From Saprospiraceae bacterium UBA3362 (GTDB taxonomy: Bacteria > Bacteroidota > Bacteroidia > Chitinophagales > Saprospiraceae), in assembly GCA_002360455.1 (NCBI GenBank), contig DEQQ01000051.1:1-62472 (forward strand): 62,472 bases of DNA, given 5' to 3'. A program made the position numbers and the translations under genes. Below the pieces are notes generated by a model that did not search any database, was not told where the DNA came from, and saw only the letters and a list, made by a program, of their open reading frames with translations. Positions 53,376-60,702 of the stretch are shown one piece after another; the stretch's first letter is position 1, and every line of letters begins with the position of its first letter.

Positions 53376-54368
53376 ATGAAAGCGATCATTCCTGTAGCCG
53401 GAGCAGGAACCAAACTTCGGCCTCTTACCTATACACAACCCAAGCCTCTGATCCCGGTGGCCGGCAAACCAATTCTGTCCTTTATAGTAGATCAACTTAT
53501 TGATGCCGGTGTGGATGATTTTATTTTTGTCATTGGTTATTTAGGGGATAAGATCAAAGAATTTCTTGAAGAGAAATACCCAAAAGTAAGCAAACAGTAT
53601 GTGATCCAAAAAGAGCGCATTGGCTTAGGACAAGCTATCTATGAATGTAAAGAACTGTGCTCTGGCACTAAAGATTTGGTCATTCAACTTGGTGATACAA
53701 TTTTGGATTTGGATCTGAGAGTGTTTCTCAATTCTAAACGATCTTGTTTGGCTGTAAGAAAAGTATTGGATCCAAGACAATTTGGCGTAGTAGAACTTGA
53801 AGATAATGGCTATGTAAAGAAACTCGTAGAGAAGCCCCAAATCCCAAAAACCAATCTGGCCATTGTAGGCTTATACTATATTTCGGACATTCAAAAATTG
53901 CTTCAAGCTCTGGAGTATAATATAGAACATAATATAACGACCAAAGGTGCTTTTCATCTCACAGACGGACTAATGCGACTAGTTGAACAAGGAGAACAAA
54001 TAGACACTATGGAAGTGAAAAATTGGTTTGATTGTGGCAAAAAAGAAATTCTGCTTGAAACTAACGCAATATTATTGGACAGATCACAGGATCAAAGTAT
54101 AAGACAAGAAATTCCGGGAAGCATTATTGTACCTCCGGTCAGTATAGGTGAGGATTGCATTATCCAAAACTCTATCATTGGACCCAATGTAACGATTGGC
54201 AATAATACTCAAATTTTAAATGCCATAGTAAAAGACAGCATAGTGGGAAATTATACTACTATAGAAGATTTGGTTGTGAATCATTCTATTATTGGTAATG
54301 ATGCTTTGATAAGAGGAAAATATCAAAGTTTCAATATCGGAGATAATACCGAGATCGACCTCCAGTAA
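53376..54368 (+). CDS. Sugar nucleotidyltransferase with left-handed helix
   Basis: 330 residues. Begins MKAIIPVAGAGTKLRPLTYT then QPKPLIPVAGKPILSFIVDQ, the nucleotide-binding motif of GlmU/RmlA/ManC-type nucleotidyltransferases; YVIQKERIGLGQAIYECKE, QLGDTILD and LVEKPQIPKTNLAIVGLYYI continue that fold. Residues about 245-320 have hexapeptide repeats of a left-handed beta helix (IGEDCIIQNSIIGPNVTIGN, IVGNYTTIEDLVV). A glucose-1-phosphate thymidylyl- or uridylyltransferase-like enzyme for surface polysaccharide precursors is likely; the exact sugar and nucleotide cannot be told. Single gene, with 340 bases of non-coding DNA upstream. Confidence 0.88.
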   Translation: MKAIIPVAGAGTKLRPLTYTQPKPLIPVAGKPILSFIVDQLIDAGVDDFIFVIGYLGDKIKEFLEEKYPKVSKQYVIQKERIGLGQAIYECKELCSGTKDLVIQLGDTILDLDLRVFLNSKRSCLAVRKVLDPRQFGVVELEDNGYVKKLVEKPQIPKTNLAIVGLYYISDIQKLLQALEYNIEHNITTKGAFHLTDGLMRLVEQGEQIDTMEVKNWFDCGKKEILLETNAILLDRSQDQSIRQEIPGSIIVPPVSIGEDCIIQNSIIGPNVTIGNNTQILNAIVKDSIVGNYTTIEDLVVNHSIIGNDALIRGKYQSFNIGDNTEIDLQ

Positions 54369-54383
54369 GAATTCAATTTTATT

Positions 54384-54995
54384 TTAGAATTTGGGGACCT
54401 GCCGGGAAGTCATATAATCATTCCAATCTTGGATAGTGTCTATATCAGAAAGGGCTTCCAATAGTTCAACCTGATAATGATGTTGATGCAAACAAGCTAC
54501 AGTTTGTTTCAAAACCTGATCTGTACTCCATGAAATATTCTCGAACAATTGCTTCTTTATTTTCTTCAATCCCAGCAAATAATAACCGCCATCACAAGCA
54601 GGGCCAATCACTGCATCAACCTCGTCAAGCTTTTGAACAGCCGAGTGGATATGTCTCGAAGACAGATAAGGACAGTCTGAGCCAATGATCAATTGTTTTG
54701 TAAAATTAACTTCGCCGTCTTTGAATGCAGCATACATCCTTTCTCCCAGATCTTCTCCTTCCTGTACAAATCGATCTGAACAAATTCCTGTCCACTCATC
54801 CTCTTGCTCGATAAATTGATCATAATAAACAGAAATATGAATGGACTCTAGAGATTTACAAAGTTTTGTAGTTTGTTGCAACAAATGGGTATAAGCACTG
54901 AGAGCTTCTTCGTCTCCAATATCTTTTGCCAATCTGGTTTTTACTTTAGAAAGGATTTTATTTTTTATAAAAACAATTAATCGAATATCTTTCAC
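54384..54995 (-). CDS. TIGR04282 family glycosyltransferase-like protein
   Basis: 203 residues, GTG start at 54995. DUF2064/TIGR04282 proteins are small nucleotidyltransferase-fold proteins related to arsenosugar and cofactor synthesis. Matching strings: VFIKNKILSKVKTRLAKDIG, DLGERMYAAFKDG, QLIIGSDCPYLSSRHI and AVIGPACDGGYYLLGLKK with FENISWSTDQVL. The name 'arsenosugar biosynthesis' follows the family; arsenic chemistry is not shown here. Cytoplasmic. Convergent with the nucleotidyltransferase gene across 15 bases. Confidence 0.87.
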   Translation of the reverse strand: MKDIRLIVFIKNKILSKVKTRLAKDIGDEEALSAYTHLLQQTTKLCKSLESIHISVYYDQFIEQEDEWTGICSDRFVQEGEDLGERMYAAFKDGEVNFTKQLIIGSDCPYLSSRHIHSAVQKLDEVDAVIGPACDGGYYLLGLKKIKKQLFENISWSTDQVLKQTVACLHQHHYQVELLEALSDIDTIQDWNDYMTSRQVPKF

Positions 54996-55118
54996 GCGCT
55001 AATTTTTTTCATTGAATTTATTGAGCAGTCATTTTATAAAAAAATAAGTTCTCTTCCTCCAAAAAATGAAATGCAATACTGATATAAGAATAAGAAAAAT
55101 ACAAAACCATTAGAACAA

Positions 55119-55151
55119 CAACAGCCATTGATTTTTGATCAATGGCTGTTG
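55119..55151. terminator. Strong hairpin downstream of mscL
   Basis: CAACAGCCATTGAT (55119-55132), loop TTTTG, ATCAATGGCTGTTG (55138-55151): a perfect 14-bp stem 24 bases after the mscL stop. The T tract after it on the minus strand is poor, so termination may be Rho-assisted or less efficient. Confidence 0.6.
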
Positions 55152-55175
55152 GAAAATATAAAAATGGAAAAGATT

Positions 55176-55577
55176 TTATCTCTTCAAAAGATCTCTGATC
55201 TGAGTTAATAACTCTTCTTGAGTCGGTCCAGCCGGAGCAGGTTCCGGAGCAGGTTCTTTCATCTTGTTAGCAGCTTTTACAATCATAAACATTACCCAAG
55301 CAATGATGATGAAATTAATAATTGCGGTGATGAATCTTCCGTATTGGATGGCGGACTTAGGAGTTGCAACTTTTCCATCAGGTCCCAAAACCTCCGGAGA
55401 TAGCAGGTATTCAGCTTTAGCCATATCCCCTATTTGGAAAATTTTTCCGACTATGGGCATAAACATACCATCAACAAAAGCAGAAACAATGGTTCCAAAA
55501 GCTGTGGCCATTACAAGACCCACCGCAATGTCAATGAGGTTTCCCTTCATTGCAAAGTCTTTGAATTCCTTAAACAT
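55176..55577 (-). CDS. mscL: Large-conductance mechanosensitive channel MscL
   Basis: 133 residues. Homopentameric inner-membrane emergency valve that opens under osmotic downshock. MFKEFKDFAMKGNLIDIAVG then LVMATAFGTIVSAFVDGMFM is the classical N-terminus and first helix; AIINFIIIAWVMFMIVKAAN is the second helix, and the C-terminal bundle is EELLTQIRDLLKR. Its transcript stands alone. An MscS-like channel gene lies at 58723, so the organism has both types. Confidence 0.96.
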   Translation of the reverse strand: MFKEFKDFAMKGNLIDIAVGLVMATAFGTIVSAFVDGMFMPIVGKIFQIGDMAKAEYLLSPEVLGPDGKVATPKSAIQYGRFITAIINFIIIAWVMFMIVKAANKMKEPAPEPAPAGPTQEELLTQIRDLLKR

Positions 55578-55727
55578 AAAGTAAAAAATTAATAGTTATA
55601 AAATAGGTTTAATATAAAAATAGATTTGTTTATAAATAGACAATAGAAATGAATTGAAGTCACTAAGATATGAATATTTTTTATATACAATTTTGCTTAA
55701 TATCTTTTTTAAAAAAAATTATACGCC

Positions 55728-56264
55728 TTATTTAGACAGCCGCCAAATATCCGGGAGCCCTCTTCCCAATTGATTATAGTCCAACCCGTAGCCAACAATA
55801 AACTCATGACCAATATTGAAGCCGGACCAGTCTATTATTAAATCATACTGTAGACATTCCAGTTTTACAAACAAGCTTACAATTTTTACTTCATTTACTC
55901 CTATTTCCATCAATCTGCTTTTAAGAGAACTTAAGCTGAGACCGGTCTCCACAATATCTTCTACAATCACGATATTTTTATTTTTTAGTGCATCTTGCGG
56001 AAGTGCTTCCATTTCAACTTTGCCTGAAGACTCCAAACCATTATAGGAATTCAATTTTATAAAATGAATGAGACGTTGGGATTTAAGAGCTCTGCATAAA
56101 TCAGAACAGAAAACAAAGGCACCGGACATTACACAGATGAGTTCAAATGCTTGGTGGGCGTAATAATCCTCTATTTGCTGAGCTAATTCTTCTACTCTGT
56201 TTTTTATTTCTTGCCTGTCTATGAATTTTTCAAAACTCAGATCGTACAATTGGATTTTAGTCAT
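55728..56264 (-). CDS. hpt: Hypoxanthine phosphoribosyltransferase
   Basis: 178 residues. Salvages hypoxanthine and guanine to IMP and GMP with PRPP. The PRPP-binding motif is VIVEDIVETGLSLSSLKSRL; other family strings are FELICVMSGAFVFCSDLCRA, HFIKLNSYNGLESSGKVEME and HEFIVGYGLDYNQLGRGLPD. Cytoplasmic. 80 bases downstream of the M28 peptidase start-side gene ordering (same strand), possibly cotranscribed with it. Confidence 0.95.
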   Translation of the reverse strand: MTKIQLYDLSFEKFIDRQEIKNRVEELAQQIEDYYAHQAFELICVMSGAFVFCSDLCRALKSQRLIHFIKLNSYNGLESSGKVEMEALPQDALKNKNIVIVEDIVETGLSLSSLKSRLMEIGVNEVKIVSLFVKLECLQYDLIIDWSGFNIGHEFIVGYGLDYNQLGRGLPDIWRLSK

Positions 56265-56347
56265 CTTCTTATTTATTAATACAAACTAATGGGATGAAAA
56301 TGAACAAAGGATTGCATTTCATAAGATTCAAAAACTTGATCCCAAAG

Positions 56348-57760
56348 TTATTGTTTATTCAATCCATATTGATCTATGAGATAAACTAAAGAAGCCATAG
56401 CTGCAGAGCCTAAAGCAAGCTCACGAGGATGAACAGCAGTGATTCGATCTGCATCTGTATGATGATATTCAAAATAGCGTTGAGAGTCCGGAGAAAGTCC
56501 TAAGAGCAGACCTTTTTGCGGCTTGAGATAACCTACATCGGCACCACTTCCACCCTTGTTAAATTTGATGTCATAAGGCTCAAACAATGATTCCCAGGCT
56601 CCTAAGCTTGGAGTAAACAGTTTTAATACTGAAGTATCTGCATCATAAGTAAAAGCATGTGGCGTGAAGCCACCAGCGTCCGACTCAATAGCTGCTAAGT
56701 GAAATTCCTTTTGTTGGCTCGACCATTCGGCGTAAGCTTTTGCTCCGGCGGTTCCGTTTTCCTCATTTTGAAATAAAACACATCGCAATGTTCTTTTAGG
56801 TTTGTAATTCAGTCTCTTAAAAAGTTCGAAGACCTCCATACTTTGCACACAACCGGCACCGTCGTCATGTGCACCACCTCCTACATCCCAAGAATCCAAA
56901 TGTCCACCAACCAAAATAATTTCATTTGGAAACTCTGAACCTTTGATCTCACCAATGACAGAATAGCTCGTCTGCAAACCTCGATCTTCAGAAGAAGTTT
57001 TTACATTTAGACTCACTGGGCCTTGCTTCAATAAAGAACTCAGAAATTCGGCATCTCGAGTGCTCAACGCTACCGCCGGGATTTTCTTTACTCCATCTTC
57101 AAAAATGGTACTTCCGGTATGTGGAAAATCGTCTATTCGGCTGCCCATAGAACGCACTACACAGGCTACAGCACCATGTTTTGAGGCGACATTGGGGCCA
57201 AAAGCTCTTTGATCTACTGCTCCCCCATAGGCATGAAATGTGCGCAGATGAGATTGATCAAAAGCTCTGGAGAAATAAACTATTTTGCCTTTCATTGCGT
57301 CTCCGGCCGCCCTTGCCTCGTCGAGGGATTTGAATTCTATGACTTGGGCTGTTACCCCATTTTTTGGGCTGGCTCCGGATCCACCAAGCGCCAGGGCTTT
57401 TAGATGGCGAGATTTATGCTCCAGATGTTTATGAAGTCGCACCTGTTCCGGGCTAGCTCCACGATACCAATATCGCACTGTACAAGCTTGATTCCAAACT
57501 TTGTCAGTATTTAAAGTATCTAGTACAGCGTGAGTGTAGTCAATGGCTTTCAATGACTGTGGGCTTCCGGCCAATCGGTGACCAATTTTTTCTGATAGAT
57601 GTTCCAGCCACTGATAGGAAGTCTGGTGCTCAAGGCAGTTTGAAAAAATGGCCTTGATAAAATGAGCATCGTCATCTGTTTGAGCCCGTAAAACGGGGCA
57701 TAATGCCATCCCTAACAAGCTAAAAACAAACAATTGGAACAAATTTTGCTGCTTAACCAT
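56348..57760 (-). CDS. M28 family zinc aminopeptidase
   Basis: 470 residues from the ATG at 57760, which opens a signal peptide (LFQLFVFSLLGMALCPVLRA); an in-frame ATG at 57850 would add 30 residues and reach toward the divergent sigma gene. A PA-like insert (AAGDAMKGKIVYFSRAF) precedes the peptidase core: VGGHLDSWDVGGGAHDDGAG, QNEENGTAGAKAYAEW, IESDAGG and the last ligand in EYHHTDADRI. These supply the two zinc ions and catalytic glutamate of M28 exopeptidases. Periplasmic or secreted aminopeptidase. No sorting domain was seen. Confidence 0.91.
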   Translation of the reverse strand: MVKQQNLFQLFVFSLLGMALCPVLRAQTDDDAHFIKAIFSNCLEHQTSYQWLEHLSEKIGHRLAGSPQSLKAIDYTHAVLDTLNTDKVWNQACTVRYWYRGASPEQVRLHKHLEHKSRHLKALALGGSGASPKNGVTAQVIEFKSLDEARAAGDAMKGKIVYFSRAFDQSHLRTFHAYGGAVDQRAFGPNVASKHGAVACVVRSMGSRIDDFPHTGSTIFEDGVKKIPAVALSTRDAEFLSSLLKQGPVSLNVKTSSEDRGLQTSYSVIGEIKGSEFPNEIILVGGHLDSWDVGGGAHDDGAGCVQSMEVFELFKRLNYKPKRTLRCVLFQNEENGTAGAKAYAEWSSQQKEFHLAAIESDAGGFTPHAFTYDADTSVLKLFTPSLGAWESLFEPYDIKFNKGGSGADVGYLKPQKGLLLGLSPDSQRYFEYHHTDADRITAVHPRELALGSAAMASLVYLIDQYGLNKQ

Positions 57761-57866
57761 AAGTTTTAAATTTATAAATAAAATCCAGTGATCCGCACAA
57801 AAGTTACTTTTGGCCAATCCGGCGTCAAATGTAAGTATTTCAAACCACATAGTTTAAAAACGAAAG

Positions 57867-58439
57867 GTGCCCCAGACAACTAATACGAAACTGTCTCAAC
57901 TAACAGACGAAGAGATTGTAAGTACTTACCTTGTGAGTCAAAATGAAATGTATTTTTCTGAACTGTACAGAAGATACTCTTCTAAGATTTACGGTAAGTG
58001 CTTGAGTTTTTTCAAAGAAGAGAATGAGGCGACAGATGCGGTGCATGAAGTTTTTATGAAAATTTTGATCAATCTCTCCAAGTTTGGAGAAAAATCAAAA
58101 TTTTCTACTTGGGTTTATTCCATAACGTATAATTATTGTATTGACGTAATCCGAAAAGGCAAGAAAATGCCGATAAGTTCATTTGATGCGCAAGGAACGG
58201 AACTTGACATTGAAGACGAGCAAGATGAATCCTGGATGGAGCAGATTGAGATGGAACAGATAGAAGCTGTTCTTGACCAAATGCACCCTCAGGACAAAGC
58301 TGTATTGTTGATGAAGTATATGGATGATATGTCGATCAAAGAGATTTGTGTAGTGATGGAAAAAACCGAAAGTGCAATAAAAATGAAATTAAAACGGGCT
58401 AAACAAAGATTTAGGGAGTCCTTTATTATAAATGATTAA
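57867..58439 (+). CDS. ECF RNA polymerase sigma factor
   Basis: 190 residues, GTG start at 57867. Region 2: LVSQNEMYFSELYRRYSSKI, YGKCLSFFKEENEATDAVHE, VFMKILINLSKFGEKSKFST and WVYSITYNYCIDVIRKGKK. Region 4: HPQDKAVLLMKYMDDMSIKE and ICVVMEKTESAIKMKLKRAK. Typical SigW-like ECF sigma of Bacteroidota. The following 85-residue gene overlaps by 8 bases, then come an MscS-like channel and a DUF3078 protein; together this suggests control of osmotic or envelope stress (inference). No zinc-binding anti-sigma is recognised. Confidence 0.92.
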   Translation: MPQTTNTKLSQLTDEEIVSTYLVSQNEMYFSELYRRYSSKIYGKCLSFFKEENEATDAVHEVFMKILINLSKFGEKSKFSTWVYSITYNYCIDVIRKGKKMPISSFDAQGTELDIEDEQDESWMEQIEMEQIEAVLDQMHPQDKAVLLMKYMDDMSIKEICVVMEKTESAIKMKLKRAKQRFRESFIIND

Positions 58440-58689
58440 TATTTTTGCTATGAATAGAAAATATAAAGAGTTTTATGAAAGCAAATCCAATGAATTTTCG
58501 GTTGGAGCTGCTAAAAAAGTAGAGAAAAAAATTAAAGGGAATTTAAGTTTTTTCGGATTGTTGGGTAATTTGATTGAATTATTTTTACCAAAACATTCTG
58601 CTACTTATATGCAAATGCTAAACAATCAATCTGCCGGCCAAGTGGAAGATAGAAATTCTGACGCTCCTTTGAATAAATATCCAAAATAA
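58432..58689 (+). CDS. Small protein following the ECF sigma gene
   Basis: 85 residues. Basic N-terminal half (MNRKYKEFYESKSNEFSVGA from residue 7), a short hydrophobic stretch (LSFFGLLGNLIELFLPK) not long enough for a confident transmembrane helix, and a polar tail (NSDAPLNKYPK). The ATG overlaps the sigma stop by 8 bases; an ATG at 58450 is also possible. Position suggests an anti-sigma or regulatory partner, but no HisXXXCysXXCys zinc motif or other known anti-sigma signature is present. Function unknown. Confidence 0.65.
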   Translation: MINIFAMNRKYKEFYESKSNEFSVGAAKKVEKKIKGNLSFFGLLGNLIELFLPKHSATYMQMLNNQSAGQVEDRNSDAPLNKYPK

Positions 58690-58722
58690 ATCAAATGAAA
58701 TTCATTTTATAAACCCCAATTT

Positions 58723-59547
58723 ATGTCGATTACTTCCAATTTGCAAAGCTTATTAATGGGCTTTTTGTCTGTTGTGCCAAAACTTGTGGGCGCTCTTGTG
58801 GTCATTCTCATTGGGTATATGATATCCATGATTGTTAGAAAAATGATCGCTACAACTTTTCAAAAGCTTAACATTGATCGATTTGCAGATCCCATAAATC
58901 AGTCGGACTTTTTTGATAAGTCCAGCTTCAAAGTTGTTCCCAGTGCTATTGTATCTACCATTATTTATTATTTTGTTTTTCTTATATTCATTGTAGCCGG
59001 AACCGATATTTTGGGTATGGAGTCATTGTCCCAATTGGTGAAAGATATTTTGAACTGGATCCCCAATTTGATCACCGGTTTACTATTGCTATTTGTGGGA
59101 TTTCTATTTGCCGATGCAGCCAAGTCGGGAGTGATCAAAGCCTGTGAGAGTTTTGGCATTCCCTCGGGAAAATTTATAGGAGCTGCTGTATTTTATTTTA
59201 TTTTGGTCAATGTGCTAATCAGTGCTTTGGGACAAGCTAAAGTAAATACACAATTTATTGGGACCAATATATCCATCATAATAGCAGGCATAGCCTTGGC
59301 CTTTTCTATAGGTTATGGCTTGGCTTCTAAGGATGTGGTTGCTAATTTTTTGGTATCTTTCTACAGTAAAGATAAATTGGTAATCGGCCAAAAGGTTAGT
59401 TTAGAGGGTGTTACAGGCTACATTACCGAAATTGATAAAACCTCACTTACATTGGACTGTGGAGATAAAAAAGTAATCATTCCTTTGAACAAATTAGCTA
59501 AAGAAAAAATAGAAATTTATAACGAAAAAACTAAACTCATTGATTAA
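58723..59547 (+). CDS. MscS-like mechanosensitive ion channel protein
   Basis: 274 residues. Several transmembrane segments with conserved TM-helix repeats (VPKLVGALVVILIGYMISMI; IPNLITGLLLLFVGFLF), a pore-like third helix region GIALAFSIGYGLASKDVVAN and a beta domain VSLEGVTGYITEIDKTSLTL with VIIPLNKLAKEKIEIYN. That is the MscS plan, although the protein is smaller than classical MscS (286) and lacks a long C-terminal cage. Inner membrane. Follows the sigma-factor pair and overlaps no neighbour; the DUF3078 gene begins one base later. Confidence 0.88.
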   Translation: MSITSNLQSLLMGFLSVVPKLVGALVVILIGYMISMIVRKMIATTFQKLNIDRFADPINQSDFFDKSSFKVVPSAIVSTIIYYFVFLIFIVAGTDILGMESLSQLVKDILNWIPNLITGLLLLFVGFLFADAAKSGVIKACESFGIPSGKFIGAAVFYFILVNVLISALGQAKVNTQFIGTNISIIIAGIALAFSIGYGLASKDVVANFLVSFYSKDKLVIGQKVSLEGVTGYITEIDKTSLTLDCGDKKVIIPLNKLAKEKIEIYNEKTKLID

Positions 59548-59548
59548 T

Positions 59549-60604
59549 ATGAAAAAATTTGTACTACCCGCATTATTGTTAATGCTAGGAGCAATGGCTT
59601 TTGCTCAAACAGAAGAGAATCGTAAAATGCAAGAAGATGAGCGCAAGAAAAAAATGGACGCTCAGATGGGAGGCATGACCGAAAAAGAAGGTTGGGCCAG
59701 AAAAGGTGGACTCGGATTGGATTTGGCTCAATTGGCCAATATAAATCCTTATGCAGGATCCGGATCCAACAGATTGGGATTGGGTGGAGCTATAGCATAC
59801 AATGCCAACTACAAAAAAAATCGATTGTCTTGGAAAAATGTATTAAACATCAATCTATCTACTCAGCGAATTGGTCAGGGCTTGGTTCAAGCAGGATCTG
59901 ACGTTAAAAATCCTTTTGAGAAAGCCTTAGACATTTTTAGTTTGAATTCTAACATGGCTTACAGTGTGAAAGAGGGGTCAAAGTGGGCTTATTCGTTGGA
60001 CGCAACCATGATCAGTCAATTGTTGCCTTCCTACATTGATGCCACAAATAAGAAAATTTATCTTAAAGAAATCAAAGCCGGTGCATTCAATACCAGTTTG
60101 GTTTCAAAACTTTTTTCACCTGCAACAATCACTGTTGCGCCGGGTATAAAATACACTCATGACAGTCACTTCAGTGCATTTCTATCGCCGGCAGCAATGC
60201 AAGCTATTGTTATAGGAGATAAAAATGTTGCTAATCTGGGCATACATGGCACCAAGCTAAAAGACGGCAGCACTACAGAATACAAGCAGTCTAAAATAGG
60301 ATTGGGAGCAATGGCTAAATTGGTCTATACCAATACCTTCTTTAAAAAGTTGAACTTTACATCTGACCTTAGTTTGTTTTCTGATTATCTAGACAAACCA
60401 CAAAACATGGATGTTTTTTGGTTTAATTCATTAGGTTTGGAAATTTTCAAAAATTTCAATTTATTAGTAAAAGGTGATGTTTTTTATGATGACAACAAAA
60501 CCAATAATATCACAGATATTAATGCCATCGGAGGAATCTCCGGCAAAGGAAAAAGACCAAATTTTATTCAACAATTACTGTTGACTTACAATAGAAATTT
60601 CTAA
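59549..60604 (+). CDS. DUF3078 family protein
   Basis: 351 residues from the ATG at 59549, directly after the channel gene stop (TAA at 59545-59547). Signal peptide MKKFVLPALLLMLGAMAFAQ, then a lysine-rich helix (ENRKMQEDERKKKMDAQMGG) and a DUF3078-type region with WARKGGLGLDLAQLANIN, RLGLGGAIAYNANYKKNRLS, WKNVLNINLSTQRIG and many alternating beta strands. DUF3078 proteins are Bacteroidota periplasmic/outer-membrane proteins, probably barrels of unknown role. Cotranscription with the channel gene is likely. A strong terminator follows. Confidence 0.85.
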   Translation: MKKFVLPALLLMLGAMAFAQTEENRKMQEDERKKKMDAQMGGMTEKEGWARKGGLGLDLAQLANINPYAGSGSNRLGLGGAIAYNANYKKNRLSWKNVLNINLSTQRIGQGLVQAGSDVKNPFEKALDIFSLNSNMAYSVKEGSKWAYSLDATMISQLLPSYIDATNKKIYLKEIKAGAFNTSLVSKLFSPATITVAPGIKYTHDSHFSAFLSPAAMQAIVIGDKNVANLGIHGTKLKDGSTTEYKQSKIGLGAMAKLVYTNTFFKKLNFTSDLSLFSDYLDKPQNMDVFWFNSLGLEIFKNFNLLVKGDVFYDDNKTNNITDINAIGGISGKGKRPNFIQQLLLTYNRNF

Positions 60605-60627
60605 TTCATAGAAATAAAATTCTTTAC

Positions 60628-60668
60628 AAAAAGCCTGTGCTGTCTTTATGATGCACAGGCTTTTTGTT
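60628..60668 (+). terminator. Intrinsic terminator after the DUF3078 gene
   Basis: AAAAAGCCTGTGC pairs with GCACAGGCTTTTT (60653-60665) around a 12-base loop, followed by GTTTT. It ends the 57867-60604 gene group. Confidence 0.88.
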
Positions 60669-60702
60669 TTAAATTTCCTATCTTTCGGCCAAAGCAAATC
60701 CA

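Noticed and set aside
54384..54995. Evidence of an arsenic-metabolism cluster, because of TIGR04282 and ArsR-DUF6428
   Set aside because: They are more than 30 kb apart with no shared neighbours, and TIGR04282 is often found outside arsenic contexts.
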